Shown here piece after piece: positions 1 to 10,316 of a stretch of DNA of 64,000 bases (positions are counted from its first letter, which is position 1; every line of letters begins with the position of its first letter). Made by a program: the position numbers and the translations under genes. The notes beneath the pieces are model-generated. The model saw only the letters and a list, made by a program, of their open reading frames with translations. It made no database searches and was not told the origin of the DNA. The stretch is from Mesorhizobium sp. M7A.F.Ca.US.008.03.1.1 (lineage in GTDB: Bacteria > Pseudomonadota > Alphaproteobacteria > Rhizobiales > Rhizobiaceae), in NCBI RefSeq assembly GCF_003997495.1, contig NZ_RZRU01000004.1, forward strand, positions 62,001 to 126,000, read 5' to 3'.

Positions 1-1031
1 ACTGACGACAAGATCACCGAATGCGTCGCAAAGCGGCGCTTGAAATCCTCGCCGCCGCAGAGAAAATCGATCGTGGTCAAGCCCCGGTCAAACGACCACT
101 GGATGTAATCCATCATCAAGACCATGCCCGGCGAGGCCCGTTCGAAGGCCGGGTCATAGGTGGTGACGAAAGCCATCATCGTTCCATGCTGCTCGAAATT
201 GATCGAGATGGCGATGATCTCGTCTTCGCGTTCGAGCACGAAGATGCGCAGCAACCCAAGCCCTGCCAGAACGGAAATCAGTGCCGCCAGCGCGGGGGAA
301 CCTTCGTCGAAGAGGTCCGAAACGCGGCCGTGTTTTGCAAGCCATAGCCGCTTCAGCGCCGCGACGCGCTCCAGCACCGGCTCGCGGGCTTCGTGCGCAT
401 CCATCAAGCGGAAACGCAGCGCGCCGCCTTCCTCCATGAATTTGTAGCCTCGGCGATAGTTTTGCCGGGTTTTCTTCGACTGGCTTTCAAACCATTGTAC
501 GCCGCGTTGTCCGGCGCTGGAAACTCGGTAGCTGACCTCGCTGCGGTGGCTCGGCTGCAAGATGCTGCCTTGGCCTGGCGCGGCGGGACCGAGCAGGGTC
601 CGGAATCGGGCATCGGGCAACAGACGATTGAGGTAGGCAAGATCGAAGCCGCCATCGTCGAGGATATGTTGCCAGAGTTGCGGCAGGATCTGTGGCTCGG
701 CATCGGGAGCAAGCAGGACGTCGCCATAGTCGCAGTGATCCTTCGCCGCCCATTCCAGCATACGAATGCCCGAGCGCCAGAAGGTCGCGAGCGCAATGAC
801 GGCCTCGAGGCGCTCGCCGCTCCAGACCAGGCCGATCCTGAGACCGCGACGTTCCTGATGCGGTGTGGTGTGCCACCAGGCCGAGATCCAGTCGGGATGC
901 TGGAAAACGAGGCCGCCGGCGCGTTGCCAGAGCGCTGCCCAGGCGGGCGCGATTTCTGCCAGTCGCGCTGACGAGGTTGCAATTTCGATCCGGTGCGTTC
1001 GCGGCATCCGGAACACGGCGGGTCCGTTCAT
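1..1031 (-). CDS. BioF2-like (FemAB/GNAT-type) acetyltransferase, 3' end cut by window edge
   Basis: The reading frame is open without a stop from the ATG at 1031 down to base 1, so at least 343 codons are present and the C-terminus lies outside the window. The N-terminal part reads as a FemAB-like fold (FQHPDWISAWW, then LAPDAEPQILPQLW). The second half carries the motif SKKTRQNYRRGYKFMEE followed by FVLEREDEIIAISINF and MMDYIQWSFDRGLTTIDF, ending near FLCGGEDFKRRF. This order is typical of the Acetyltransf_6 family, often annotated as CelD-like in rhizobia and linked to polysaccharide or cell-surface acylation. The start codon overlaps the stop of the upstream sterol-desaturase gene (ATGA), so the two are probably co-translated. 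The substrate is unknown. Confidence 0.75.
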   Translation of the reverse strand, partial: MNGPAVFRMPRTHRIEIATSSARLAEIAPAWAALWQRAGGLVFQHPDWISAWWHTTPHQERRGLRIGLVWSGERLEAVIALATFWRSGIRMLEWAAKDHCDYGDVLLAPDAEPQILPQLWQHILDDGGFDLAYLNRLLPDARFRTLLGPAAPGQGSILQPSHRSEVSYRVSSAGQRGVQWFESQSKKTRQNYRRGYKFMEEGGALRFRLMDAHEAREPVLERVAALKRLWLAKHGRVSDLFDEGSPALAALISVLAGLGLLRIFVLEREDEIIAISINFEQHGTMMAFVTTYDPAFERASPGMVLMMDYIQWSFDRGLTTIDFLCGGEDFKRRFATHSVILSS

Positions 1032-2029
1032 GGCTTGGCCCTTTGCGGCGATTGCTGTGGCTCGGGCTTGTCTGTGCGGAAGTGTCTGGCGATCTGTCGC
1101 CACATCCGCTTCAGCGGCATGACGTACAGGCCTGCGAGCGACTGGTAGTCGCGCACGTTGCGTTCGATCAAACCGAACTTGAAGTCCTCGTCGGGTCTCG
1201 GAACGCACAGAGTTCCGAAGAGCCGATCCCAAAACGAGAAGAGCAGCCCGAAGTTCTTGTCGTAATGGCGAGGGTCGGTGCTGTGGTGCAACTGATGCCA
1301 GTGCGGGCACAGGATCAGATTGTTCAGCGGTCCAAACGAGATCTTGAAATGCGTGTGCCTGACGAAATCCATCATCAGGATGTTGCGTATGATGTAGACG
1401 TTGACGCCGAAGACGGTCAGCTCAACGAGGTTCAGCGACAGCAGCGACCAGATGCCGAAGCAGATGCCGGGAATGACGCCGTCCCAGGCCCGGTTCATCA
1501 ATTCGTCGAGCGGGTGGACGCGATCCTTGGTGATGCCGACCATCACCTCGGCCGAATGGTGGACCTTGTGCAGTTCCCAGAGCACCGGGTAGCGGTGCTG
1601 GGCGACGTGATAGAGATAGTACGAGATATCGTAGGCAAGCAGCATGGTGATGGTGAAGATCGTCACCGTCACCGGCCCTGCCGGGCCTTCAATCAGGGGC
1701 GGCTGGATTGCCAGCAGTGTGGAGAGCAACCAGTTCGTCGCATAGCCGATGGCGCTGACGAAGACGACGCCGGCGGGCATCATGAGGAATGGCATCAGCG
1801 CCTTCCGCGTCACCCAGAACAAAAGGTCGGCTTTCGCCGAAGGATGCGTGATGACCTCATGCGGGACCGCGAACTCGAAGAACTCTTTCCAGCTCTTTTT
1901 CTCGACCGTGCGCCAGTAGGCGACCAAGGCGCTGACCAAAGCAGTCAACAACAGAAGTCCGGTCGCCAGCAGGCCGGCGCCGGAAATCCGGTCAAGAACC
2001 TTGTAGACAATATCGCTGGCCATTTCCAA
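1028..2029 (-). CDS. Sterol desaturase / fatty acid hydroxylase family protein
   Basis: A 333-aa integral membrane protein of the FA_hydroxylase superfamily. Hydrophobic stretches lie near residues 18-38, 78-105 and 120-140. The di-iron histidine clusters are visible in order: HVAQH at 141-145, HKVHH at 154-158 and HQLHH at 245-249, with a further HTH near 225. The family hydroxylates or desaturates lipids at the cytoplasmic membrane. In bacteria the substrate is usually unknown, and hopanoid, ornithine-lipid or carotenoid-type substrates are possible. The stop overlaps the start of the downstream acetyltransferase gene by 4 bp, suggesting a two-gene lipid or envelope-modification unit. Confidence 0.85.
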   Translation of the reverse strand: MEMASDIVYKVLDRISGAGLLATGLLLLTALVSALVAYWRTVEKKSWKEFFEFAVPHEVITHPSAKADLLFWVTRKALMPFLMMPAGVVFVSAIGYATNWLLSTLLAIQPPLIEGPAGPVTVTIFTITMLLAYDISYYLYHVAQHRYPVLWELHKVHHSAEVMVGITKDRVHPLDELMNRAWDGVIPGICFGIWSLLSLNLVELTVFGVNVYIIRNILMMDFVRHTHFKISFGPLNNLILCPHWHQLHHSTDPRHYDKNFGLLFSFWDRLFGTLCVPRPDEDFKFGLIERNVRDYQSLAGLYVMPLKRMWRQIARHFRTDKPEPQQSPQRAKP

Positions 2030-2349
2030 GGTTGCCGCCTCTTCATCCGGGTTTTCCGGTCGTCGCGGTCATAACATTGAAGTCCTCAAGCAAATGCGAT
2101 GAAAATTGGTTAAGAAATCATGAGGCTTTCTAGGTTTTTGGTATTTGTCCGCAGGCGGCGAGACCTCATGCTTCGGCGGTCATCCGTCTCAACGGGCATA
2201 ACGCATGGATATTCATAAGGATGGTCGGCGGGACGGAACGCCTCACCATCGTCGCCGCTCAAGATGCTGGGCGTGATGATGGGAACGGGGAACGAAATGC
2301 TTCCGGCTGGCGCTCTTGCCATCGTCGTCGGCTTTCGCCATGAAGGCCG
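2030..2349. other. Intergenic region between divergent genes, no supported gene
   Basis: This stretch separates the leftward sterol-desaturase gene from rightward tlyA and must hold both promoters. Short open frames exist (for example a 32-codon one beginning at 2118), but none has a recognisable protein pattern or a good Shine-Dalgarno sequence. I see no clear hairpin, repeat or RNA. Confidence 0.4.
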
Positions 2350-3114
2350 ATGAATTCGCCTTTGCCAGCCAGCACCCGCCAGCGGCTCGACGACCTGCTC
2401 GTCCAGCGCGGGCTGTTTGCCAGCCGCTCGCGTGCCCGCGACGCGGTCGAACGCGGCACGGTGACGGTTGACGGTGTCCTCGCCCGCAAGCCCGGCCAGA
2501 GCGTTTTGCCGCAATGCCACGTTACCATCGATGATCCGGCGCAAGGCTATGTGTCGCGTGCAGCACTCAAGCTGATCGGCGGGCTCGACCATTTCGGCCT
2601 TGATCCTGCCGGTCGTGAAGCGCTCGACATCGGCGCCTCGACCGGCGGCTTTACCCAGGTTCTGCTGGAGCGTGGCGCTGCCCATGTCACCGCGATCGAT
2701 GTCGGGCATGGCCAGATGCATCCTGATATCGGCGGCGACCCGCGAGTTACGGTGATCGAAGGACTGAACGCCCGCGACCTCGCCTTCGCCGATCTCGGCG
2801 GGCGTATTCCGGATTTCATCGTCTCCGACGTCAGCTTCATCTCGCTGAAATTGGCGCTGCCGCCGGCGCTTGGCCTGGCGAAGGCTGGCGCCAAGGCCAT
2901 GTTTCTGGTCAAGCCGCAATTCGAGGCGGGCCGTGATGCGATCGGCAAGGGTGGTCTGTTGAAAGACCCCTACGACGCCTCCCGTGTCGCCGGCCTGCTG
3001 CAGGATTGGCTGGACTCCGTTCCCGGCTGGCGCTCGCTGGGGCTGCATTTGTCGCCGATCGAGGGCGGCGACGGCAATCGCGAATTCCTGCTCGGTGGGA
3101 TCAAGGACCGATGA
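2350..3114 (+). CDS. tlyA: TlyA family 16S/23S rRNA 2'-O-methyltransferase (haemolysin A homologue)
   Basis: A 254-aa protein of normal TlyA length. Residues about 9-45 form an S4 RNA-binding domain (RLDDLLVQRGLFASRSRARDA). The rest is an FtsJ/RrmJ-type Rossmann methyltransferase: SAM motif I LDIGASTGGFTQVLL near residue 93, then FIVSDVSFISLK and the catalytic-lysine segment AMFLVKPQFEAGR. The family methylates ribose 2'-OH in rRNA, and mycobacterial TlyA activity confers capreomycin susceptibility. Its stop codon overlaps the next start (ATGA at 3111-3114), so it is translationally coupled to the downstream RNA methyltransferase gene. Both gene products modify RNA. Confidence 0.92.
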   Translation: MNSPLPASTRQRLDDLLVQRGLFASRSRARDAVERGTVTVDGVLARKPGQSVLPQCHVTIDDPAQGYVSRAALKLIGGLDHFGLDPAGREALDIGASTGGFTQVLLERGAAHVTAIDVGHGQMHPDIGGDPRVTVIEGLNARDLAFADLGGRIPDFIVSDVSFISLKLALPPALGLAKAGAKAMFLVKPQFEAGRDAIGKGGLLKDPYDASRVAGLLQDWLDSVPGWRSLGLHLSPIEGGDGNREFLLGGIKDR

Positions 3115-4352
3115 GCGCGCGCTTCAGCATCAGGAAACTTGGCGCCCAGGGCGACGGCATCGCCGAGACCGAGACAGGCGATCTGTTCATTCCCTTCACA
3201 CTGCCCGGCGAAACGGTCACCGCCGCGCGCGAACGGGATCGCGCCATGCTGATGGCGGTGCTGGAAGCCTCGCCGCTGCGCATCGATCCCGCCTGCCGCC
3301 ATTTCACCGAATGCGGCGGTTGCGCGCTCCAGCATTTCGAAGCCGAAGCCTATCGCCAGTGGAAACGCGAAAAGGTGGCGCACGCCTTGAAAGGCAAGGG
3401 CATCGATTGCGAGATCGGCGAACTGGTCGCCTGCGCGCCGCAGACGCGCCGCCGTGTCGTGCTTGCCGCCAGGCGCACCGATACAGGCATGCTGCTCGGC
3501 TTCCATCGCCATCTGTCGCCGGAGATCATCTCCATCGAGGAATGTCCGATCTCGCTGCCGGAGATCGTTGCCGCGCTCGATCGCCTGAAGGCGCTCGCCG
3601 AATTGGTCTGCGCCACCACCAAATCGTTCCGCATGACGGTCACCGTGACCGGTTCGGGGCTCGATGTCGCGGTTCACGAATCCGGCAAGCTCGGGGAGCA
3701 CCAGCGCCGTATCGCGGCCAATTTCGCCATGGCGCAGGGCTTTGCCAGGCTGTCCATCGATGACGAGATCATCATCGAGCCGAAAAAGCCGGTGGTCATG
3801 TTCGGCAGCGTCGCTGTCGGCTTGCCCCCGGGCGCGTTCCTGCAGGCAACCGAGGCCGCCGAACAGGCGATGGCCGATATCGTCGGCGGACATCTGAAGC
3901 GTGCCAAGAAGGTGGCGGATCTTTTCGCCGGTTGCGGCAGTTTTGCTCTGCGCCTGGCCGCGAAGTCTGAAGTCCATGCGGTGGAGGGCGATGCGCCAGC
4001 CCTTTCGGCGCTCGACCGGGGATCGCGCTTCGCCACTGGCCTGAAGCGGGTGACGGGCGAACGCCGCGACCTGTTCCGCCGGCCGCTGACGTTCAAGGAG
4101 TTGAATGCGTTCGACGGCCTGGTGTTCGATCCGCCACGCGCCGGCGCCGAAGACCAGTCGAAGCAGATCGCCCGCTCGGATGTTCCCTACGTTGCCGCGG
4201 TGTCCTGCAATCCGGTGACGCTCGCGCGGGATTTGCGCATTCTGCTCGATGGCGGCTACGTCTTGAAAAGCGTGACGCCGATCGACCAATTCCTGTGGTC
4301 GCCGCATGTCGAGGCGGTGGCGCTGCTGGAGAAGCCGAAGCGGCGGCGGTAG
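3111..4352 (+). CDS. RumA/TrmA-type RNA (uracil-5-)-methyltransferase
   Basis: A 413-aa class I SAM-dependent RNA m5U methyltransferase. After a short N-terminal domain the protein has the RumA-type Fe-S ligand pattern CRHFTECGGC (C-x5-C-x2-C), with a likely fourth Cys in EECPIS. SAM motif I is DLFAGCGSFALRLA. Motif IV is VFDPPRAGAEDQSKQIA, and the catalytic Cys lies in AVSCNPVTLARDL near the C-terminus. This matches RlmC/RlmD/TrmA-family enzymes; which rRNA or tRNA uridine is modified cannot be told from the sequence. The ATG at 3111 was chosen because it overlaps the tlyA stop and starts the conserved sequence. A longer frame from 3006 would lie inside tlyA. Confidence 0.9.
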   Translation: MSARFSIRKLGAQGDGIAETETGDLFIPFTLPGETVTAARERDRAMLMAVLEASPLRIDPACRHFTECGGCALQHFEAEAYRQWKREKVAHALKGKGIDCEIGELVACAPQTRRRVVLAARRTDTGMLLGFHRHLSPEIISIEECPISLPEIVAALDRLKALAELVCATTKSFRMTVTVTGSGLDVAVHESGKLGEHQRRIAANFAMAQGFARLSIDDEIIIEPKKPVVMFGSVAVGLPPGAFLQATEAAEQAMADIVGGHLKRAKKVADLFAGCGSFALRLAAKSEVHAVEGDAPALSALDRGSRFATGLKRVTGERRDLFRRPLTFKELNAFDGLVFDPPRAGAEDQSKQIARSDVPYVAAVSCNPVTLARDLRILLDGGYVLKSVTPIDQFLWSPHVEAVALLEKPKRRR

Positions 4353-4357
4353 GCGTC

Positions 4358-4747
4358 CTATGCTTCCTGTACGCCGTCGTGTCCGGCAGCTCTCGCCGCT
4401 TTGACAAACCTAAGGTCGAACGTCGCGAAGCCTTCACAATGGGCAGATTTGCTGAGATGCAACGCATCAGCAAAATCCATTCCCTTCTCTGCTAGGTCAA
4501 GCGCGGACGACACGGCCGCTCCGTCCTCGACTTCAACCGTGGGGAGCCCGCCAAATGTCCGCAGCGCTTGCACGATATCGGTCTGCGCATAGCCATAACC
4601 ACTGCGCAACACCCATTCGACCTCAAGTACTACTGTAACGGGGACGAAAACAGGTCGGCCATCGATCAGTCCTCGGGCTCGATGAGCCTGCTCCGCATGA
4701 TCGCCAGTCAAGTAGCGGACGATCAAATTGGTATCAATCGCGAGCAT
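4358..4747 (-). CDS. vapC: VapC-type PIN-domain ribonuclease toxin
   Basis: A 129-aa PIN-domain protein, the usual VapC size. The metal-binding acidic residues are visible: D5 in AIDTNLIVRYLTGD, E44 in VLEVEWVL, D94 in DFADALHL and D111 in FATFDLRF. VapC toxins cleave tRNA or rRNA until neutralised by the partner antitoxin. The gene overlaps the upstream antitoxin gene by 14 bp and ends 6 bp from the convergent RNA methyltransferase gene. All catalytic acids are intact, so the toxin is probably functional. Confidence 0.88.
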   Translation of the reverse strand: MLAIDTNLIVRYLTGDHAEQAHRARGLIDGRPVFVPVTVVLEVEWVLRSGYGYAQTDIVQALRTFGGLPTVEVEDGAAVSSALDLAEKGMDFADALHLSKSAHCEGFATFDLRFVKAARAAGHDGVQEA

Positions 4748-5009
4748 GGCGCCGGCGTGCCTCCGCCAGCACAGCGGCGTCCATTTCTTCCAGTGTCAGA
4801 GGTTTGCCTCTACTCGGCAATGACGCAAATACGTCCTCTGGCCGTGTTGCGGCGAAGGCCGGCGTCGGCCTAAGCAGTACGCCTTCCGGTGTGTCTTCGA
4901 CAACAAGGCGAGTCCCTGCGACCCACTCCCTCCGTTTCCGGATCGAACTTGGCAGAATGACCTGCCCCTTTGTGGAGACAGTGGTGATAAGCTTGTCTGA
5001 GGCAGCCAT
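4734..5009 (-). CDS. vapB: AbrB/MazE-family antitoxin (VapB-type)
   Basis: A 91-aa antitoxin. The N-terminus STKGQVILPSSIRKRREW is the swapped-hairpin AbrB/SpoVT DNA-binding fold, with GTRLVVEDTPEGVLLRP following. The C-terminal tail (LTLEEMDAAVLAEARRRHARD) is the expected toxin-binding segment. The ATG at 5009 was chosen because it starts the conserved AbrB fold and is preceded by AAGGGAAG; an open frame reaching 5240 gives a non-conserved extension. The gene lies first in a vapBC operon and probably represses it by binding just upstream. Confidence 0.87.
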   Translation of the reverse strand: MAASDKLITTVSTKGQVILPSSIRKRREWVAGTRLVVEDTPEGVLLRPTPAFAATRPEDVFASLPSRGKPLTLEEMDAAVLAEARRRHARD

Positions 5010-5043
5010 AGCGGCTCTTCCCTTGATGTAAGACAAAGGTAAG

Positions 5044-5126
5044 ATAAACTTAGGCGGTGACGAATTCAAGGCTGAATCGCCAGGCTCCGAAGGAGCGGAC
5101 GTGCTGTGCCATCCGCCTAAGTTATC
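5044..5126. repeat. Inverted repeat upstream of vapBC
   Basis: The 11-bp sequence AACTTAGGCGG at 5047-5057 recurs as its exact reverse complement CCGCCTAAGTT at 5113-5123. Pairing extends a few bases outwards with one bulged T. The arms are separated by 55 bp and lie 38 bp upstream of the antitoxin start, between vapB and the end of tldD. It could be an operator pair for VapBC autoregulation, the scar of a small mobile element, or a long hairpin. Confidence 0.5.
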
Positions 5127-5149
5127 GGATGCAAGGCGAGCCCGGGCCA

Positions 5150-6562
5150 TCAAACCCTGGTGCCGCCCACCGTCATCTGGTTCATGCGCAGATGCGGCTG
5201 GCCGACGCCGACGGGCACGCCCTGTCCGGCCTTGCCGCACATGCCGATGCCGGTGTCGAGCTTCATGTCGTTGCCGATCATCGAGACGCGGTGCATGGCG
5301 TCCGGCCCGTTGCCGATCAGCATCGCGCCCTTGATCGGCTGCGTCACCTTGCCGTTCTCGATCATGTAGGCCTCGGTGCAGCCGAAGACGAATTTGCCGG
5401 AGGTGATGTCCACCTGGCCGCCGCCGAAGGAGACGGCATAGATGCCGTTCTTAACCGAGGCGATGATTTCGTCCGGCTCCATGCCGCCCGCTGTCATGTA
5501 GGTGTTGGTCATGCGCGGCATCGGCTGGTGTGCGTAGCCTTCGCGCCTGCCGTTGCCGGTCGCCTTCATGCCCATCAGCCGGGCGTTCTGGCGATCCTGC
5601 ATGTAGCCGACCAGCTTGCCGTCCTCGATCAGCACATTGCGGGCCGAAGGCGTGCCTTCGTCGTCGACTGTCAGCGAGCCGCGCCGCTCGGGCATCGTGC
5701 CGTCGTCGACGACGGTCACCCCCTTGGCGGCGACTTGCTGGCCGAGCAGGCCGGCGAAGGCCGAAGTCTTCTTGCGGTTGAAATCGCCTTCCAGCCCATG
5801 GCCGACAGCTTCGTGCAGCATGACGCCCGGCCAGCCGCTGGACAAGACGATGTCGAAGGTGCCGGCCGGCGCCGGTATGGCCTCGAGATTGACCAGGGCT
5901 TGCCTGAGCGCCTCCTTGGCGGCGTGCTTCCAGCTGTCCTCGACCAGGAATTCGCCAAACGCCTTGCGGCCGCCCATGCCGTAGGAGCCGCTCTCCTGGC
6001 GGTCGCCATTGCCGACAACGACGGAGACGTTGATGCGGACCAGCGGGCGGATGTCGCGCACCACCTGGCCGTCGGCGCGCACGATCTCGACATGCTGCCA
6101 GGACGCGGCGAGCGATGCCGAAACCTGCCGCACGCGCGGATCCTCGGCGCGCAGCCAGGCGTCGATTTCCTGCAAGAGCTTTGCCTTGGCCTCGAAGGAA
6201 GGCGAGGGGATCGGGTTCTCTTCGCCATAGAGATGGCGGTTGGTGCGGGCGGGTGCGGCGGCAATCGTGCCGGAATAACCGCCCTTGACGGTTGAAACGG
6301 CATCGGCCGCGCGCAGCAGCGACGCCTCGGACAGGTCGCTGGAATGGGCATAGCCGCTGGCTTCGCCGGCAACCGCACGCAGGCCAAACCCTTGGTCGGT
6401 GTTGAAGTTGGCGGTCTTCAGCCGGCCATTATCGAACATCAGCGCTTCGCTCTCGCTGTATTCGAGGAACAGTTCGCCGTCATCGGCGCCGTTGATGGTC
6501 TCAGTGACGATCTGCTTGATGCGATCGTCTGAAATGTCGAATTGGCCGATCAGGCTGTTCAT
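5150..6562 (-). CDS. tldD: TldD-type metalloprotease (microcin/antitoxin-processing)
   Basis: A 470-aa protein, close to the length of E. coli TldD (481 aa). The metalloprotease signature HEAVGH within VMLHEAVGHGLEGDFNRKKTS is present, as is the glycine-rich C-terminus (DTGIGMCGKAGQGVPVGVGQP). TldD pairs with TldE/PmbA to degrade or mature unfolded peptides such as microcin B17 and CcdA. No tldE/pmbA gene is in this window. The start at 6562 (MNSLIGQFDISDD) was chosen because the frame further upstream lacks similarity. The TldD/E system is known to process azole-containing peptides, which may matter for the YcaO locus 15 kb away, but this link is inference only. Confidence 0.93.
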   Translation of the reverse strand: MNSLIGQFDISDDRIKQIVTETINGADDGELFLEYSESEALMFDNGRLKTANFNTDQGFGLRAVAGEASGYAHSSDLSEASLLRAADAVSTVKGGYSGTIAAAPARTNRHLYGEENPIPSPSFEAKAKLLQEIDAWLRAEDPRVRQVSASLAASWQHVEIVRADGQVVRDIRPLVRINVSVVVGNGDRQESGSYGMGGRKAFGEFLVEDSWKHAAKEALRQALVNLEAIPAPAGTFDIVLSSGWPGVMLHEAVGHGLEGDFNRKKTSAFAGLLGQQVAAKGVTVVDDGTMPERRGSLTVDDEGTPSARNVLIEDGKLVGYMQDRQNARLMGMKATGNGRREGYAHQPMPRMTNTYMTAGGMEPDEIIASVKNGIYAVSFGGGQVDITSGKFVFGCTEAYMIENGKVTQPIKGAMLIGNGPDAMHRVSMIGNDMKLDTGIGMCGKAGQGVPVGVGQPHLRMNQMTVGGTRV

Positions 6563-6719
6563 GGCGCGTCCGTTCACAGGAGGAATGGGTCTTTGCCACG
6601 ATGTAGGCGCGAAGGTGCGCCGAGACAATCGTTCTGCCGCATTGTGAAGACAAAAGCGGTTTGCCAGCAGCCCGCCGATGTCACTTCTGGTTGATGAAGT
6701 CGGTGATGTCGCCGGGCTG

Positions 6720-7295
6720 TCAGGGGAGCGCGGCGAAGCCGTCGGCAAAACCCTTGAGGTCGACCGGGATGCCGATGCCTTCTTCCGGGGTCTGGAAGAC
6801 GATGAAGGTGGCCGACGTGCCGGTCTTCAGCGTGTCGAGAAGCGGCTTTTCGAGGATGACCTCGGCATAGCAGCCGTCCTGGAAGCAGCGCACGAAATAG
6901 GCGCGGCCGATATCCTTGCCGTCGACATTGAGGCCAAGCCCGTTGGGCAAAAGCACGCCGAGCGGCGCCAGCACGCGCAGGATCTCCGCCTTGTTGTCGG
7001 CGGTGCGCAGCACCACGACCGACAGTCCCATCTCCGGACGGTCCTCGGCGACGACGTTCTGCATCATCACGCATTGTTCCGAGGTGGCACCGGCCGGCGT
7101 GTCGCAGATGATCGACCATGCGCCATGCGTCGAGCGCACGGTACCGCTCGGCTGCGCGGCGTTCGCCGTGCCGGACACGATCGCGGACAAGCCGATGCCA
7201 GACAGGGCGGCGAAAAAGATGACCTTCGCCCAGTTTCTCGAAAACCGAGAGTTTCTCGAAAGCCAGTAATTCATGACGGCTCCATTGCGAATCAC
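6720..7295 (-). CDS. Invasion-associated locus B (IalB) family periplasmic protein
   Basis: A 191-aa exported protein. The N-terminus has basic residues then a hydrophobic segment (VIFFAALSGIGLSAIVSGTANA), giving a predicted signal-peptide cleavage after about residue 47. The mature part has paired cysteines (SIICDTPAG..SEQCVMMQN and VRCFQDGCYAEVIL), typical of the IalB family first described in Bartonella and common in rhizobia. Its function in non-pathogens is unknown. An alternative start at 7274 (MNYWLSRN) would give a more usual signal-peptide length. Confidence 0.85.
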   Translation of the reverse strand: MIRNGAVMNYWLSRNSRFSRNWAKVIFFAALSGIGLSAIVSGTANAAQPSGTVRSTHGAWSIICDTPAGATSEQCVMMQNVVAEDRPEMGLSVVVLRTADNKAEILRVLAPLGVLLPNGLGLNVDGKDIGRAYFVRCFQDGCYAEVILEKPLLDTLKTGTSATFIVFQTPEEGIGIPVDLKGFADGFAALP

Positions 7296-7641
7296 GGCAC
7301 TTTAAGCTGCGCCAAAGCCAAGTAAAGGACGAGACCGCACCAGGTCTGCCCCGAAAAAGCCAATACGGCGCTTTTCCCTGCCAATTTCGCCCGAATTGCG
7401 ACGTTAAGCACGTGCGGCCCGCGGGAATGCTGCTGTGGGCTGAATGTAGGCGATTCGGGGCTGCCGCCGCTGCCTTCAAAGGCACATCCGGGCTTGCGCG
7501 CAAAAATGCCGCACGGTTTCGTCCGCTCCTTTCTTGCGGAGGGAAAAAGAGTATGGTTTGAACCAGCTTGAAACTGTCGGGATTCCCGTCCCGGCATTGT
7601 TCGTTATTCTCGTGGGTACCGTAGCGAGGAACTGGGAGACG
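7296..7641. other. Divergent intergenic region upstream of ialB-like gene and ctaC
   Basis: About 345 bp separate the leftward IalB-family gene from rightward ctaC. The ctaC frame stays open upstream to 7534, but that extension (beginning MRREKEYGLNQLE) lacks similarity to CtaC. I see no RNA gene or strong hairpin. It should carry the promoter of the cytochrome oxidase operon. Confidence 0.4.
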
Positions 7642-8550
7642 ATGAGGGCGATGAGAAATTTCCTGGCAAACGCCAAGGTTCCAGCAAGTGCCAAGTTTCT
7701 AAGTGCTTGTGCCGCTATCACGTTTTTCGCCGGCGCATCCGCCCATGCCGATCAGCCCAAGAACTGGGAGACAACCTTCCAGGCGCCGGCGACCGACATG
7801 ATGCGGCAGATCGAGTGGTTCGGGAACTACACAATGTGGTTCATCGTCCCTATCACCATCCTGGTGCTGCTTCTTCTCGCCTATTGCATCGTCAGATTCC
7901 GTGCGAGCGCGAACCCGGTTCCGTCCAAGACCAGCCACAACACGCTGATCGAGGTGATCTGGACTGTCGGTCCGGTCGTCATCCTGCTTTGCCTGGCAAT
8001 TCCCTCGTTCCAACTGCTGACCGCGCAGTACACGCCGCCGGAAGAAGCCAAGCTGACCGTCAAGGCGACCGGCAACCAGTGGAACTGGGACTACGAGTAC
8101 CAGACCGAGAACACGCTCTCCTTCAACTCCGCGATCCTCCAGGACGGTGATCGGGCCGGCGCCGGCAAGGAGGACCGCAAGGTCTATCCGCGTCTGCTGG
8201 CCGTCGACAACGAACTGGTGGTGCCGGTCAACACCATGACCCGCGTGCTCGTCACCGCGACCGACGTGATCCACTCCTTTGCCATGCCGTCGTTCGGCAT
8301 CAAGATCGACGCCATTCCGGGCCGTACCAACGAGACCTGGTTCAAGGCGGAGAAGGAAGGCATCTTTTACGGTCAGTGCTCGCAGCTCTGCGGCAAGGAT
8401 CATGCGTTCATGCCGATCGCCATCCGTGTCGTATCCGACGCGCAGTTCAAGACCTGGCTGGCGGCAGCCAAGACCGATCTGCCCGGCGCCAACAAGACGC
8501 TGATGGCCGAGGTCGACGGCCAGAACAAGGTAGCGGCCGCCGGCAACTGA
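7642..8550 (+). CDS. ctaC: Cytochrome c oxidase subunit II
   Basis: A 302-aa precursor of the CuA-bearing subunit of aa3-type cytochrome c oxidase. It has an N-terminal signal segment (FLSACAAITFFAGASAHA), two transmembrane helices (WFIVPITILVLLLLAYCIV and EVIWTVGPVVILLCLAIPSF) and a periplasmic cupredoxin domain. The CuA ligands are seen in the C-terminal YGQCSQLCGKDHAFMPI motif (C-x3-C, then H and M), with the upstream His in DVIHSFAMPSF. The aromatic WNWDYEY motif for electron entry is present. The ATG at 7642 follows GGGAGACG; a second ATG at 7651 is possible. It is first in the cta operon. Confidence 0.96.
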   Translation: MRAMRNFLANAKVPASAKFLSACAAITFFAGASAHADQPKNWETTFQAPATDMMRQIEWFGNYTMWFIVPITILVLLLLAYCIVRFRASANPVPSKTSHNTLIEVIWTVGPVVILLCLAIPSFQLLTAQYTPPEEAKLTVKATGNQWNWDYEYQTENTLSFNSAILQDGDRAGAGKEDRKVYPRLLAVDNELVVPVNTMTRVLVTATDVIHSFAMPSFGIKIDAIPGRTNETWFKAEKEGIFYGQCSQLCGKDHAFMPIAIRVVSDAQFKTWLAAAKTDLPGANKTLMAEVDGQNKVAAAGN

Positions 8551-8573
8551 TGCCGCGGGTTAGCAAGATTTAG

Positions 8574-10241
<1,668 letters not shown>

Positions 10242-10263
10242 GGCGGCTGCCCGCTCGAATACG

Positions 10264-10288
10264 AAACCGCCGGTCCGCCGGCGGTTTT
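10264..10288 (+). terminator. Strong GC hairpin with short T tail between ctaD and ctaB
   Basis: A perfect 10-bp stem: AAACCGCCGG at 10264-10273, loop TCCG, then CCGGCGGTTT at 10278-10287, followed by TTGG. It lies 22 bp after the ctaD stop and 28 bp before ctaB. It may terminate part of the transcripts, or stabilise the ctaCD message so that the structural subunits exceed the assembly factors. The T run is short, so termination may be incomplete. Confidence 0.6.
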
Positions 10289-10316
10289 GGCCAACGGATG
10301 ATGGACTTAAGTACGC

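Noticed and set aside
2110..3048. 312-codon minus-strand open frame opposite tlyA
   Set aside because: Overlaps the TlyA gene, which has S4 and FtsJ motifs; the part beyond tlyA shows no family.
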